NCBI RefSeq assembly: GCF_028657945.1
Contig: NZ_CP059693.1
Span: 2,480,001 to 2,544,000, forward strand
DNA length: 64,000 nt
Source of the DNA: Thalassomonas haliotis
GTDB taxonomy: Bacteria; Pseudomonadota; Gammaproteobacteria; Enterobacterales; Alteromonadaceae
Reading direction: 5' to 3'
Shown: in pieces, positions 42,476 to 51,730 of the stretch
Position numbering within the stretch: position 1 is the first letter of the stretch
Layout of the letters: each line of letters starts with the position of its first letter
Program-made: the position numbers and the translations under genes
Notes under the pieces: model-generated
Told to the model about the DNA's origin: nothing
Databases searched by the model: none
What the model saw: the letters and a program-made list of their open reading frames with translations, nothing else

Positions 42476-44668
42476 TTAGAAAGTCATTTTGGCACTAAGC
42501 GAAAATGCTCTTCCCGCTTCGGTTAAATGCTGCTTGGAATCTCCTTCGCTGTGCCCGGTGGCATTGGCGTAGCGGATATACTCCTTATCGGTGAGGTTGG
42601 TGGCGGATAAATTGATGATCACTTCATCCGTAAGCTGATAACTCATCAATAAATCCAGGCTGCCGTAACCGGCAATTTCCGACTTACTTGTCGGCACTTT
42701 TGTCATTTTGCTGGCCCAGTTTAAGATCAGCTCGGCGTTGAGCTTATCGCCGATATACCCCAGGCCTGCGATACCGGATAGCGGGCTGATGGTTTCGATA
42801 TATTCATCGGTTTCATCATCCTTGCCGTGTTGGTAGGAAGCATTAACAAAGAGGTTGAATTCATTATTGAGATCATAATTGACCGCAGCTTCTATGCCTT
42901 TAATGGTAACGGCATCGATATTTTGATATTGGAAGGTATCGTGCTGGTGGGCAAAGCTGTTATCGTCGTTTAATACCGTTTCACTGTTGATTAAGGCCGT
43001 AGCAAGGAATTGATCATACTTAGTGTAATAAACGGCGGTATTAAAGGCGAAATCACCTAAAGTCCCCCTTAAGCCCAACTCATAGCTGTCGCTTTCTTCC
43101 GGCGACAGGTCGTCGCTTGGTTTCACTTCATAAATGTATTCTGAGCTTGCCTGGTTATAATGCTCGATATAAGCCAGATCATAGGCGGGTACCTTAAAGC
43201 CCTGGCCGTATTGGGCGAATAAGCTGATATCCTCTGTTAAACGGTACAAAGCGCCGAAATTAACGGAAGTATGATTTTCATCTATTTTCGAAAAAGTACT
43301 AACACCGTCGGCCTTTAAAGCGTTATTGGGGTCCATGCTGTAACGGTCAAACCTGATACCCGGGGTGAGGGTGAGCTGGCCGTCGAGCAGGGTGATTTCA
43401 TCATTGACAAAAATGCCGGTACGCCAGGTATCTGTTTTCGGAAATTTTTCATCGGTCAGATCCCGGGTCGATTCGCCGGCCACTTCGCGGTATTCGTGTA
43501 CCAGGCGGCTGCTTTGTGTTTTTTCGATATCCAGGCCGTAACCTAAAGTATGGCTGTGGTTAAGCTCCAGGCTGGCGTTGGACAGCAGACCATAGCTGTC
43601 TTGCTGGTATCTGGAGGTTTTGTACATGTCCCGTATTTCGACAACGCCGAACATAGGGGCATTGATATCCAACTGACCGTATTCCTGATCCCTTTGAATG
43701 GTTTTATTTTTATAGAGGCTGACATTGAGCAGGTCGTAAAAACCGCTGCCGCTTTCGCTGTGATAATCCAGCTTATAAGACTCCGTGGTTTTATCGTTGT
43801 TAATATTTTCGTCAACAATCTGATAGCCGTACTGGCCAAGGCCCCTGAAATAGGCCAGCAAGCCGTCGGCGCTGTCGCCCTTGCTTTCCTGTTGCCAGTG
43901 CTCTGTGGTGAAGGTCAAATAATCCTGCTCATTTAAGCTGTACTTGGCTTTATAGAAAATATTGTCGGACTGGATGGAAAACGGTTGTTCGCTTTCATCA
44001 TAATTTTGCTGCTCGTCACCGTCGCGGTAATTGAGGTTGATAAGCTGCTCGAATGCACCGTGGGCAAAGGCCAGCGTTGCACTGATGTTTTCCTGCTCTG
44101 TGCCGTTGTTATAACCGGCTTTTACTGAACCGGCAAAGGTTTCGCCCTGAGCCAGGTAATCACTGGCATCTTTGGTGGTAAACACGACAATGCCGCCCAA
44201 AGCATCCGAGCCGTACAGGGATGATGCCGCACCTTTGGCAACTTCCACCTGTTTTATGGTGTCGGTTTCGATAAAACCACGACCGACGATGTCGTTTAAG
44301 CCGTCGGCGCCGTAACCTTCATTCATGCGCATGCCGTCTTTGATCATCAAGACCCGATCGCTGCCCATACCCCGTACCAGGATGTTTTGCGCGCCGCCGG
44401 CACTACCGGTCACTTCTACGCCGGGGTCATATTTAAATAACTGGTTCATGTCCGTGACCACTTGCTTTTCGATGTCCTGTGCGGTGACGACAGAGATGCT
44501 GCCGGCAACGTCTTTAAGTGCTTTTTCGGTGCGGGAGCCGCTGATGACAATAACTTCCAGATCCTGGGCAATATCCTGGGTATCGTCAGCTATCTCGGCG
44601 TGACTCGGGCTGGTGAACAATGCAGTTGAAATAACACAAGCAAGCACCTTAGGTGTTGGCTTAAACAT
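42476..44668 (-). CDS. TonB-dependent receptor of the haem/haemoglobin type (HmuR-like)
   Basis: A 730-residue outer-membrane receptor with a signal peptide (residues 1-24, ending SHA). A TonB-box-like EVIVISGSRTEK is followed by a plug with NILVRGMGSDRVLMIKDGMR and QVEVAKGAASSLYGSDALGGIVVFTTK. The barrel includes FAQYGQGFKVPAYDLAYIEHYN and ends LSAKMTF. The plug and the GFKxPxYD segment match the haemoglobin/transferrin/lactoferrin receptor group. A Fur-type box lies 215 bp upstream. The divergent operon encodes ExbB-like, DUF2149 and CobN-like proteins, which together resemble Hmu haem-uptake loci. Substrate haem is inferred. The start has AGAGGAAGAAAG upstream. Confidence 0.88.
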   Translation of the reverse strand: MFKPTPKVLACVISTALFTSPSHAEIADDTQDIAQDLEVIVISGSRTEKALKDVAGSISVVTAQDIEKQVVTDMNQLFKYDPGVEVTGSAGGAQNILVRGMGSDRVLMIKDGMRMNEGYGADGLNDIVGRGFIETDTIKQVEVAKGAASSLYGSDALGGIVVFTTKDASDYLAQGETFAGSVKAGYNNGTEQENISATLAFAHGAFEQLINLNYRDGDEQQNYDESEQPFSIQSDNIFYKAKYSLNEQDYLTFTTEHWQQESKGDSADGLLAYFRGLGQYGYQIVDENINNDKTTESYKLDYHSESGSGFYDLLNVSLYKNKTIQRDQEYGQLDINAPMFGVVEIRDMYKTSRYQQDSYGLLSNASLELNHSHTLGYGLDIEKTQSSRLVHEYREVAGESTRDLTDEKFPKTDTWRTGIFVNDEITLLDGQLTLTPGIRFDRYSMDPNNALKADGVSTFSKIDENHTSVNFGALYRLTEDISLFAQYGQGFKVPAYDLAYIEHYNQASSEYIYEVKPSDDLSPEESDSYELGLRGTLGDFAFNTAVYYTKYDQFLATALINSETVLNDDNSFAHQHDTFQYQNIDAVTIKGIEAAVNYDLNNEFNLFVNASYQHGKDDETDEYIETISPLSGIAGLGYIGDKLNAELILNWASKMTKVPTSKSEIAGYGSLDLLMSYQLTDEVIINLSATNLTDKEYIRYANATGHSEGDSKQHLTEAGRAFSLSAKMTF

Positions 44669-44882
44669 GAGACTTTCTTCCTCTTAAGGTAATAAAGCCC
44701 GTGATCACTTGGTTATACCTTGACTTTGCAGCTTGGCACTTTTGCTGCTGCTTTTTGTTTTAAAAGCATTTAAAACTGATTTTAAAACTTATTTTAAAAC
44801 AAGCAAGGCGAACCTTTCATCCGGGCGGGTTTGGCTTTAATGCTATTAATGATACAAATTATTCTGAGAATGTAAACTATAA

Positions 44883-44897
44883 TGAGAATTATTTTCA
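44883..44897. promoter_or_regulatory. Fur box in the divergent hmu-like promoter region
   Basis: TGAGAATTATTTTCA matches the 7-1-7 Fur consensus TGATAATnATTATCA at 12 of 14 defined positions. A weaker copy (TGATACAAATTATTC) lies near 44850. The site is between the receptor gene and the ExbB-like operon, so iron would repress both. Confidence 0.75.
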
Positions 44898-45007
44898 TTT
44901 GTATTGAGGTTTTTTCATAAATGGTCTAAAGTGCGCGGCGTCATTACTTGTAAAAAAGCAAACAAGTTAATTTAACTTGAACCCTAAAGAGTTAAGAGGA
45001 AACTTTT

Positions 45008-45538
45008 GTGAATATTCAATCACTGGAAAATATCATGGCACAGCTATCACACTTGCTGATGGCGCCGGTTATTTTAATTATTCTAGCTTTACTGATTTAC
45101 GCGATTTATGCCCTGGGAGGATTTCTCGGACAATATTCGCTGCGTAGGAAGTATGCGCCAATTTATACAATGCAGGTACAAACGGGGCAGGCGGATTGGC
45201 TCAAAGGTTACCCGGTACATAATTATTTTGTTAATAACCCCGAGGCCAGTGAAGATGAATTGGAAGTATTCGCGCTGAAAAAGCTGGAAACCTTACGCAT
45301 TGTGACCCGTATCGCCCCTATGCTCGGCCTGATTGCCACCATGATCCCTATGGGACCGGCATTGCAGGCGCTGGCGGACGGCAATATTCAGGGGATCAGC
45401 GAAAACCTGATCATAGCTTTTGCCGCGGTAATCTGGGGCCTGGTGATCGCCTCATTGACTTTCTGGCCGGCCAGTGTGAAAAAGCGTTGGTGTGCCAATG
45501 AGTTGATCAACATCCGCAAGCTCAAGGGGAGCAGTTGA
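45008..45538 (+). CDS. MotA/TolQ/ExbB-family proton-channel protein
   Basis: A 176-residue inner-membrane protein starting at GTG, with GAGGAAAC 4 nt upstream. Three helices are seen: near 16-38, 105-125 (IAPMLGLIATMIPMGPALQAL, the conserved ExbB/TolQ pore motif) and 133-157. It is shorter than ExbB and lacks its long cytoplasmic extension. It should form a proton-driven channel with the single-helix protein encoded next. The stop overlaps the next ATG by 1 nt. In Bacteroidetes haem operons a protein of this family lies beside DUF2149 and CobN-like proteins, as here. Confidence 0.88.
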   Translation: MNIQSLENIMAQLSHLLMAPVILIILALLIYAIYALGGFLGQYSLRRKYAPIYTMQVQTGQADWLKGYPVHNYFVNNPEASEDELEVFALKKLETLRIVTRIAPMLGLIATMIPMGPALQALADGNIQGISENLIIAFAAVIWGLVIASLTFWPASVKKRWCANELINIRKLKGSS

Positions 45539-45891
45539 TGCGGTTTTTAGATGAAGACGAAGAGCTAAATCCTATTGTCAGTGCGGTAAACCTGGTGGAT
45601 GTGTTTTTGGTGATCATCGCTGCCTTGCTGATTGCCTTAGCGCAAAACCCGCTTAATGCCTTTACCGAAGACGATGTCACGGTAGTGAAAAATGCCGGCA
45701 AGCCGAATATGGAAGTCATCGTGAAAAAAGGTAAAGAAATCAAAAAGTATCAGGCCAACGGTGAAATTGGCTCAGGTGAAGGTTTACGTGCCGGTGTGGC
45801 TTATAAAATGGCCGACGGCAGCTTCGTCTATGTACCTGAAAAAAGTGAGCCGGAAAATGAACCGGCAGGCGAGCAGGCAGGGGGAAAATAA
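45538..45891 (+). CDS. DUF2149 protein (ExbD-like partner)
   Basis: A 117-residue protein with the DUF2149 opening FLDEDEELNPIVSAVNLVDVFLVIIAALLIAL: a short cytoplasmic tail with acidic residues and one membrane helix (about 17-38) that carries an Asp (VDVF). This matches how ExbD and TolR place a proton-carrying Asp. The periplasmic part is Lys/Glu-rich and ends in a Glu-rich tail. The ATG at 45538 overlaps the ExbB-like stop, with AAGGGGAG upstream. It probably couples the proton channel to the CobN-like protein or the receptor. Confidence 0.87.
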   Translation: MRFLDEDEELNPIVSAVNLVDVFLVIIAALLIALAQNPLNAFTEDDVTVVKNAGKPNMEVIVKKGKEIKKYQANGEIGSGEGLRAGVAYKMADGSFVYVPEKSEPENEPAGEQAGGK

Positions 45892-45895
45892 GATA

Positions 45896-48800
45896 ATGAT
45901 AAAACGTATAATGAGTATATTGGTCTGCCTGGTGCTCTGGCCATTTGCACAGCAAGCCGGAGCGGTTGCTGCTGTAGAAAATGAGACTAAACCTGAAGTT
46001 TTACTCTTTATGTCCGGACACGGTTCAAAAGCAAAAGCTGATTTGCTGTTGTCGTTAGCGAAAGATCAAGCTTTTACCTTAACCAATCTGAAAACCAGGG
46101 GCAAAAGTGAGCAAGAGATTGCCCGGGCCTGGTCACAGGCAGATTTAATTTTACTTGATGGTATCAATCCCGAACTGTCTAAGTATATGTTTGCCAAATA
46201 CCAAGGCCATTTAAGCACATATCCGCAAGTAGCGGTGATTTCACTGGGGGATACGGATAATGCTGCTATGAACCAGGGGTTGGCAGATAAAGATAGAAAT
46301 ACCATTGCCGCTTATTATAAGCATGCCGGACGCAGCAATTATCAAAACATGATGACTTATCTTAGCCATGATGTTTTTAAACGTTCATCCAGAGTGGCCA
46401 AGCCGCCGACGCCGGTGCCGGATGTCGGTTTATATCATTATGATTTCCCGGGTTTGCTGACCTCGGATGAAGACGCCTTTTTTGCTTATTTGAATGACAA
46501 AAACGAGGCAGCAGAAAATAAGCAACCGGTGATCGCCATAGCTATCCACCGCAGCGTGATTGATTATGAACAACAGCAAGTTGTCGATACCATGATCAAA
46601 GGGTTAGAGGCCAAAGGCGCTAAGGCTTTTGCTTTCTTTTTCGAAGGCAATGATGAGCTGTTATCTTATACGGATTTATTAATGACCGAGCAGGAAGGCG
46701 GGCAAGGCGCCCTTGCACGCAGCCGGGTTAATCTTTTGATCAATTACCGCTCGCTGCATTATGTCGAAAAACGTCGCCAGGAATTTGCCAAGCTGGGTGT
46801 GCCGGTAATACATGCCTTAAATTACAGCGAAGGGGATGAAGAAAAATTCAAAGCTGACAATGCCGGTATTTCCCCTTCGTTAACGCCTTTTTTCCTGGTG
46901 ATGCCGGAAGATACCGGTAGTGTTGATCCCAGCATTATTGCTGCCACCGATAAGGGACGTAAAGTGGTGATGGCACCGCAAATGCAGGCGTTAATTGAGC
47001 GAGCCTATAATCATGCCAGTCTGGCTCATAAAAATAATCAGGATAAAAAAGTCGCGGCTTTTATCTGGAATTATCCTCCGGGTGAAAAAAATATCGGCGC
47101 GGCGTTTTTGGATGTGCCTTCTTCCCTTGAGCAAATCAGCCGGGCGATGAAAGCACAAGGCTACCAGGTAGAAGATAAAACGGCGGACTATTTTATTAAG
47201 GCCGCCGGGCAGCTGTTACGTCCTTATTACCGTAAAGAAGATACCTCAAGCTTAATCGCCTTGGGCTTAGCCGATTATCTGCCCCTTAAAACCTATCTGG
47301 CCTGGTTTAATCAGTTGCCGAAAGAGGTCAGTCAACCTATTGTCGAGCGTTGGGGTAAACCCGAAGACAGTGCCATGCTCAGCACCGCTGCCGGCAATAA
47401 AAGCGGAAAACAGGGACAAGAAGCGCAGGAGCCTGCCTTTATCATTCCCCGGATGGCATTAGGTAATATGATCGTGATGCCCCAGGGCGTCAGGGGAGAA
47501 GATGCCAAAGAACATGCGAACTTGTATCACAGCACCAAAACCCCGATCAACCACAGCTACCTGGCTATTTATCTGTATGCCCGGCAAGTCTTTGCTGCCG
47601 ATGCCTTTATTCATTTAGGTACCCATGGTTCTCAGGAATGGTTAACCGGTAAAGAGCGCGGTTTGTCTGTGTACGATGCCCCGAGTCTGGCGATAGGCAA
47701 TATCCCGGTTTTTTATCCTTATATTATCGATAATGTCGGTGAGGCGATGCAGGCGAAACGCCGCGGCCGCGCCACTGTGATCAGCCATTTAACTCCGGGG
47801 TTTGCCAAGGCAGGTTTATATAGCGATGTGGCCGAACTTAATGAATTAATCGCCAATTATGTAATGCTGGAGCAGGGGTTAAGTAAAGAAAATACCCGGG
47901 AGCAGATCATTGCCAAGGCGGAAAAACTGCATATTTTTGCAGCGATTGATTTAGATGCCGACAAGCTCAAAAGCGACTTTAACACTGGCATCAGTCAAAT
48001 TCAGGATCATCTCACCGAACTTGCCGGACAAAGCCAGCCGTTAGGCGTACATACTTTTGGTTTATTGCCGGAAAAAGCACATTTGCTTAGCACTACTCTC
48101 CAGATGCTGGGGGATGATTTTGCCGGCAGAGCTGCAAGCTTTGAGCGGGAGAATAAGCTGGCGGTAAGCGAAGAAGACAGCCGTGATCGGAATCAGGTAA
48201 CCAAACTTGCTGCTTTACCCGGCTACCAGATATTAAAACACTTCCTGGTGGAGCAAATCAGTATGGATAAGGCCCCCTTGTTTTCTACCCTGGATGAAAC
48301 GCTCAAAGCAGATATCTTACAGGCGAAAAAGTATTGGAGTAACTTTGCGCAAATTGCCGAGTTGGAGAATTTACTGGCGGCGCTCAACGGCCAATATATC
48401 GGGGTAAGCCACGGCGGCGATCCTATCCGTAATCCACAAGCTGCGCCTACCGGACGTAACCTGATTGGTTTTAACCCGGCAAAAGTGCCGTCGAAAGAAG
48501 CCTACCAGGCGGGGGTTACCTTGCTGGAGCAAACATTAGTAGATCATATGGCGAAAAACGGGAAATATCCGCAAAAAATGGCTTTTTCCTTATGGTCGCT
48601 GGAAACCATGCGCCACCAGGGGGCACTGGAAGCTCAGATATTACATGCCCTCGGCGTTAAACCTAAGTGGAACCAGCAGGGCAATATCAGCGGTATTGAG
48701 GTGATCCCCTATAGCGAATTGGGCCGCCCGAGAATAGATGTGGTGATTTCCGCCACCGGCTTGTACCGGGATGCGTTTCCCAATGTGATGTTATGGCTGG

Positions 48801-49996
48801 CAGAGGCGATAGATGAAATTGCCCAAATGAAGGAAGACAATAACTTTGTTTACCGCCATAGCCAGGCTTTAAAGCAAAGTCTGCTTGAACAGGGAAAATC
48901 CGCACCGGACGCTGAATATTTATCATCGGTGAGAATTTTTTCCAATGAAAGCGGCAACTATGGTACGGGGTTGGCGGCATCAAGTCTGGCGTCCGATACC
49001 TGGGACAGCGATGCTAAACTGGCGAACTTGTATCTTGATCGTATGGGATTTGCCTACGGTAAAGATGAAAAGCGCTGGAGCGAAAATATGGCGGATACCG
49101 GCCTTTATAGCCAGGTATTATCCGGCACTGAGGCGGTAGTTTTCTCCCGTTCTACCAACCTTTATGCCCTGATGACCAATGATGATCCTTTCCAGTATTT
49201 TGGCGGTATAGGGCTGGCGGTACGCCATCTGGACGGGAAAACTCCGCAAATGTATGTTTCAAACCTGCGCCGTAAAGACAAACTTAAGGCCCAGACCATG
49301 GCAGACTTTCTCGATCAGGAAATGCGCAGCCGTTATTTTCATCCCCGCTGGATTTCGGCAATGCAGGATGCCGGTTATGCCGGTGCTACCGCAATATTAG
49401 ATCGTATGAACAATATGTGGGGCTGGGAAGTGATGACGCCTGAGGCGGTACGTGATGATCAGTGGCAGGAGTTTTTCGAGGTTTATGTCCAGGATAAGTA
49501 CCAACTGGAAATGGAGGCGTTTTTCAAACAAAGCCATCCCGAAGCCATGGCGCAGATACTCGAACGTATGCTTGAAGCGGTGCGTAAAGATTACTGGCAG
49601 GCAGATCAGCAAACGGTGAAAGAAATGGTGCAGATGTATACTGAGCTGGCGGCAACTTATGATGTAGCCACCGACAATGACACATTCACCGAATATGTCG
49701 ATGCCAAGGCAAGAGGTTTTGGCTTGCAGTTACTGAGCCAGGCCTTGTCTGAGGCAAGAGCTGAGGCAAAAGCCCAGGCGCTGCCGTCAGCCGCTTCGCA
49801 GGCCAGTGAGCAAACCGAGCAGGTCAGCGGTCAGAAACTTGAGCAGCAAGAAGTAAACAAAAGTGAGGTTGAGCAAAACTATTGGCCGTTATATCTGCTG
49901 CTACTGGTGTTCTTAACCGGCGTGTTAAGGCAGTGGTTTATGCCGCGTGCTACAGCCATCGGGCAAAGACAGGTCGAGTTTAAACAAGCGGCTTAA
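45896..49996 (+). CDS. membrane-anchored CobN-like chelatase protein (HmuS-like)
   Basis: A 1366-residue protein of the CobN/ChlH family. The ATG at 45896 opens into a signal peptide (1-24, QQAGA); the longer frame overlaps the DUF2149 gene. Family motifs include IHLGTHGSQEWLTGKERGLS (His577 in THG), AIGNIPVFYPYIIDNVGEAMQAKRRGRATVISHLTPGF, YIGVSHGGDPIRNP, and GRPRIDVVISATGLYRDAFP. A helix near 1328-1348 (YWPLYLLLLVFLTGVLRQW) anchors the C-terminus in the inner membrane. True cobaltochelatase CobN is cytoplasmic and has no signal peptide, so this periplasmic form fits the HmuS type, which acts on haem. It is part of the ExbB-like operon. Confidence 0.88.
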   Translation: MIKRIMSILVCLVLWPFAQQAGAVAAVENETKPEVLLFMSGHGSKAKADLLLSLAKDQAFTLTNLKTRGKSEQEIARAWSQADLILLDGINPELSKYMFAKYQGHLSTYPQVAVISLGDTDNAAMNQGLADKDRNTIAAYYKHAGRSNYQNMMTYLSHDVFKRSSRVAKPPTPVPDVGLYHYDFPGLLTSDEDAFFAYLNDKNEAAENKQPVIAIAIHRSVIDYEQQQVVDTMIKGLEAKGAKAFAFFFEGNDELLSYTDLLMTEQEGGQGALARSRVNLLINYRSLHYVEKRRQEFAKLGVPVIHALNYSEGDEEKFKADNAGISPSLTPFFLVMPEDTGSVDPSIIAATDKGRKVVMAPQMQALIERAYNHASLAHKNNQDKKVAAFIWNYPPGEKNIGAAFLDVPSSLEQISRAMKAQGYQVEDKTADYFIKAAGQLLRPYYRKEDTSSLIALGLADYLPLKTYLAWFNQLPKEVSQPIVERWGKPEDSAMLSTAAGNKSGKQGQEAQEPAFIIPRMALGNMIVMPQGVRGEDAKEHANLYHSTKTPINHSYLAIYLYARQVFAADAFIHLGTHGSQEWLTGKERGLSVYDAPSLAIGNIPVFYPYIIDNVGEAMQAKRRGRATVISHLTPGFAKAGLYSDVAELNELIANYVMLEQGLSKENTREQIIAKAEKLHIFAAIDLDADKLKSDFNTGISQIQDHLTELAGQSQPLGVHTFGLLPEKAHLLSTTLQMLGDDFAGRAASFERENKLAVSEEDSRDRNQVTKLAALPGYQILKHFLVEQISMDKAPLFSTLDETLKADILQAKKYWSNFAQIAELENLLAALNGQYIGVSHGGDPIRNPQAAPTGRNLIGFNPAKVPSKEAYQAGVTLLEQTLVDHMAKNGKYPQKMAFSLWSLETMRHQGALEAQILHALGVKPKWNQQGNISGIEVIPYSELGRPRIDVVISATGLYRDAFPNVMLWLAEAIDEIAQMKEDNNFVYRHSQALKQSLLEQGKSAPDAEYLSSVRIFSNESGNYGTGLAASSLASDTWDSDAKLANLYLDRMGFAYGKDEKRWSENMADTGLYSQVLSGTEAVVFSRSTNLYALMTNDDPFQYFGGIGLAVRHLDGKTPQMYVSNLRRKDKLKAQTMADFLDQEMRSRYFHPRWISAMQDAGYAGATAILDRMNNMWGWEVMTPEAVRDDQWQEFFEVYVQDKYQLEMEAFFKQSHPEAMAQILERMLEAVRKDYWQADQQTVKEMVQMYTELAATYDVATDNDTFTEYVDAKARGFGLQLLSQALSEARAEAKAQALPSAASQASEQTEQVSGQKLEQQEVNKSEVEQNYWPLYLLLLVFLTGVLRQWFMPRATAIGQRQVEFKQAA

Positions 49997-50715
49997 CAGG
50001 TCCCATAAATTAAAGTCTGAACGGCCGATGCATCAAAAATGAATTGGCCGTTAAAGTTGGCGCCAACAGTTAATGCCGGCGTTAAGGTTTCCGTTAAGCG
50101 CAAACAAAAGCTGTTATTGCCTGTGTTCAGGTCAATGATTTCGGCCGCAGAAAAATCAAAGTAATAACCGACGCTGGGATATAGGGCCTTAAACAGGCTT
50201 TCTTTGGCGGAAAAGACCAGGGTAAAAGCCTGCTCAAAACTCATTTGTGATTGTTTCAACAGCACTTCTTCTTTTTCATTGATAATACTGTTTTTGATCT
50301 CGGCGACATTATCCGCCTTAAGCCAGTTTTCATGGTCTATGCCTAAGTAGTTAACCCTTTGCTTGCTGGCGGCAACGCAGAAAGCAGCCGTAGAGGTATG
50401 GGTAATAGAGGCCAAGACTCCTTCTGGCCAGACGGGGCTTCTATGCTCTCCGGTTGGAATATTTCGGGTATTTATGCCAAGCTCGGCCAGGGCCAGGATG
50501 GCGGCATAACGGCCCGCCAGATATTCACCCTGGCGCTTGTTTACTGCCTGTGACAAGGAGGCGGGAAAGGGGATGGCCAGCTCGGAAAATAACCGCTGTT
50601 GATAATCTGTCAGCCGGTAATCAACCCCAACTAATATGATGTCGTCGCAGTGAAGGGCAGGGAAGCTGCTTGGGGTGATAAATGCACTAACAGCAGCTGA
50701 TTTTGCGGCTAACAT
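49993..50715 (-). CDS. 4'-phosphopantetheinyl transferase, EntD type
   Basis: A 240-residue enzyme that moves phosphopantetheine from CoA to carrier-protein domains. The EntD-type motifs are GEHRSPVWPEGVLASITHT (near residue 95), LGIDHE with the metal-binding Asp (near 124), and FSAKESLFKALYP (near 168), all in order. It serves peptide or siderophore synthases, none of which lies in the window. Its stop overlaps the converging CobN-like gene by 4 nt. Upstream on the same strand is a type II thioesterase gene, 55 nt away, so the two are probably an operon. AGGA precedes the ATG. Confidence 0.9.
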   Translation of the reverse strand: MLAAKSAAVSAFITPSSFPALHCDDIILVGVDYRLTDYQQRLFSELAIPFPASLSQAVNKRQGEYLAGRYAAILALAELGINTRNIPTGEHRSPVWPEGVLASITHTSTAAFCVAASKQRVNYLGIDHENWLKADNVAEIKNSIINEKEEVLLKQSQMSFEQAFTLVFSAKESLFKALYPSVGYYFDFSAAEIIDLNTGNNSFCLRLTETLTPALTVGANFNGQFIFDASAVQTLIYGTC

Positions 50716-50770
50716 GATAAAATTCCTGTTCTTTTCTCTAATGTGGCAGCTAGGTTCTCTGTGTTGAGCT

Positions 50771-51547
50771 TTATCCGTACTGGCTGATCGCTTTTGCCGG
50801 CAGCTTAGCGGTTAGCTGTCCGATAATATTGTTGACTTGTTCTGTGACCAGCTCAGGATGGCTGTCGATAAAAAAGTGGTCGCCGGGTAATATTTGGATA
50901 TCTGCCGGTAAGGCAAAAAAGTCTTGCCAGCCCTGTAAATGTTCCCGGGTTATTTGAATGTCCTGCTCGCCTCCCAAGACTGTGAGCGGGCAATCAAAGG
51001 TTATTTTCGAGTTATATTGATAAGTTTCGGCGATTTCAAAGTCTGCCCTTAACAGCGGCAAAAATAACTCCATCAATTCTTTATTTTCCAGTACCGCCTT
51101 TGGCGTGCCGTTAAGGTTTTCAAGCTCGGTCATAAAAGCATCGTCGGCTAGGTGATAAGTGGTATTTTCCTTGGCTTTTACTTGCGGTCCCCTGCTGCCC
51201 GAGGCGATAAAATGCACGGGTAGAGGTAAACCTTGTGCCTTGAGGCGGGTCATTAGTTCAAAGGCGACCCTGCTGCCCAGGCTATGGCCGTAAAAGATGG
51301 TCGGCTTATCCAGCAGCGTCGGTATCAGGGGAAGCAGTTCAGCAATCAGCTCGTCCATATTATTGTGCGGGCTTTCAAATAAACGTGAAGCCCTGCCCGG
51401 CGCCTGTATGGCAATAAGCTCTACATTGGTGCTCAGTTGTTTTATCCAGGGGGTAAAGGTAGCGGCATTGCCGCCGGCATAGGGAAAACAAATCAGCCTT
51501 AAATCGGCATCCGGACGGGGTAGCGGGTTGACTAACCATTTAGACAT
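50771..51547 (-). CDS. type II thioesterase (SrfAD/GrsT-like)
   Basis: A 258-residue alpha/beta hydrolase. It has RLICFPYAGGNAATFTPW at the start (oxyanion region), the nucleophile elbow YGHSLGSRVAFEL (Ser near residue 87), VLGGEQDIQIT carrying the catalytic Asp, and PGDHFFI with the catalytic His. Type II thioesterases clear stalled or wrong acyl groups from non-ribosomal peptide or polyketide carrier domains. It is paired with the phosphopantetheinyl transferase gene just downstream; no synthase is present in this window. Confidence 0.9.
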   Translation of the reverse strand: MSKWLVNPLPRPDADLRLICFPYAGGNAATFTPWIKQLSTNVELIAIQAPGRASRLFESPHNNMDELIAELLPLIPTLLDKPTIFYGHSLGSRVAFELMTRLKAQGLPLPVHFIASGSRGPQVKAKENTTYHLADDAFMTELENLNGTPKAVLENKELMELFLPLLRADFEIAETYQYNSKITFDCPLTVLGGEQDIQITREHLQGWQDFFALPADIQILPGDHFFIDSHPELVTEQVNNIIGQLTAKLPAKAISQYG

Positions 51548-51696
51548 TAGGGTTAAATTCCATGTAATTAAGAGACTATTTTGCGTTTACTGCCGATCTT
51601 GTTATATCTTGCAAAAACATCAGGCTGTGCATGATAGAAAAAAAAGCCGGGGCTTGTCACTCTTTTTATTCGCACTGAGGTAAGGGGCATGAAAAG

Positions 51697-51720
51697 AAAA
51701 CCCCGGCGAGCCGGGGTTTT
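51697..51720 (-). terminator. rho-independent terminator of the RND operon
   Basis: AAAACCCCGG and CCGGGGTTTT form a perfect 10-bp stem with a CGAG loop. On the minus strand it is followed by TTTTCTTTTC, 11 nt beyond the permease stop. Confidence 0.88.
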
Positions 51721-51730
51721 GTGTCTATTC

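Noticed and set aside
45896-49996. Cobalamin-synthesis cobaltochelatase CobN
   Set aside because: Signal peptide and C-terminal membrane anchor, ExbB-like and DUF2149 partners, no cobS/cobT or other cob genes, and a Fur box upstream all favour an HmuS-like role.
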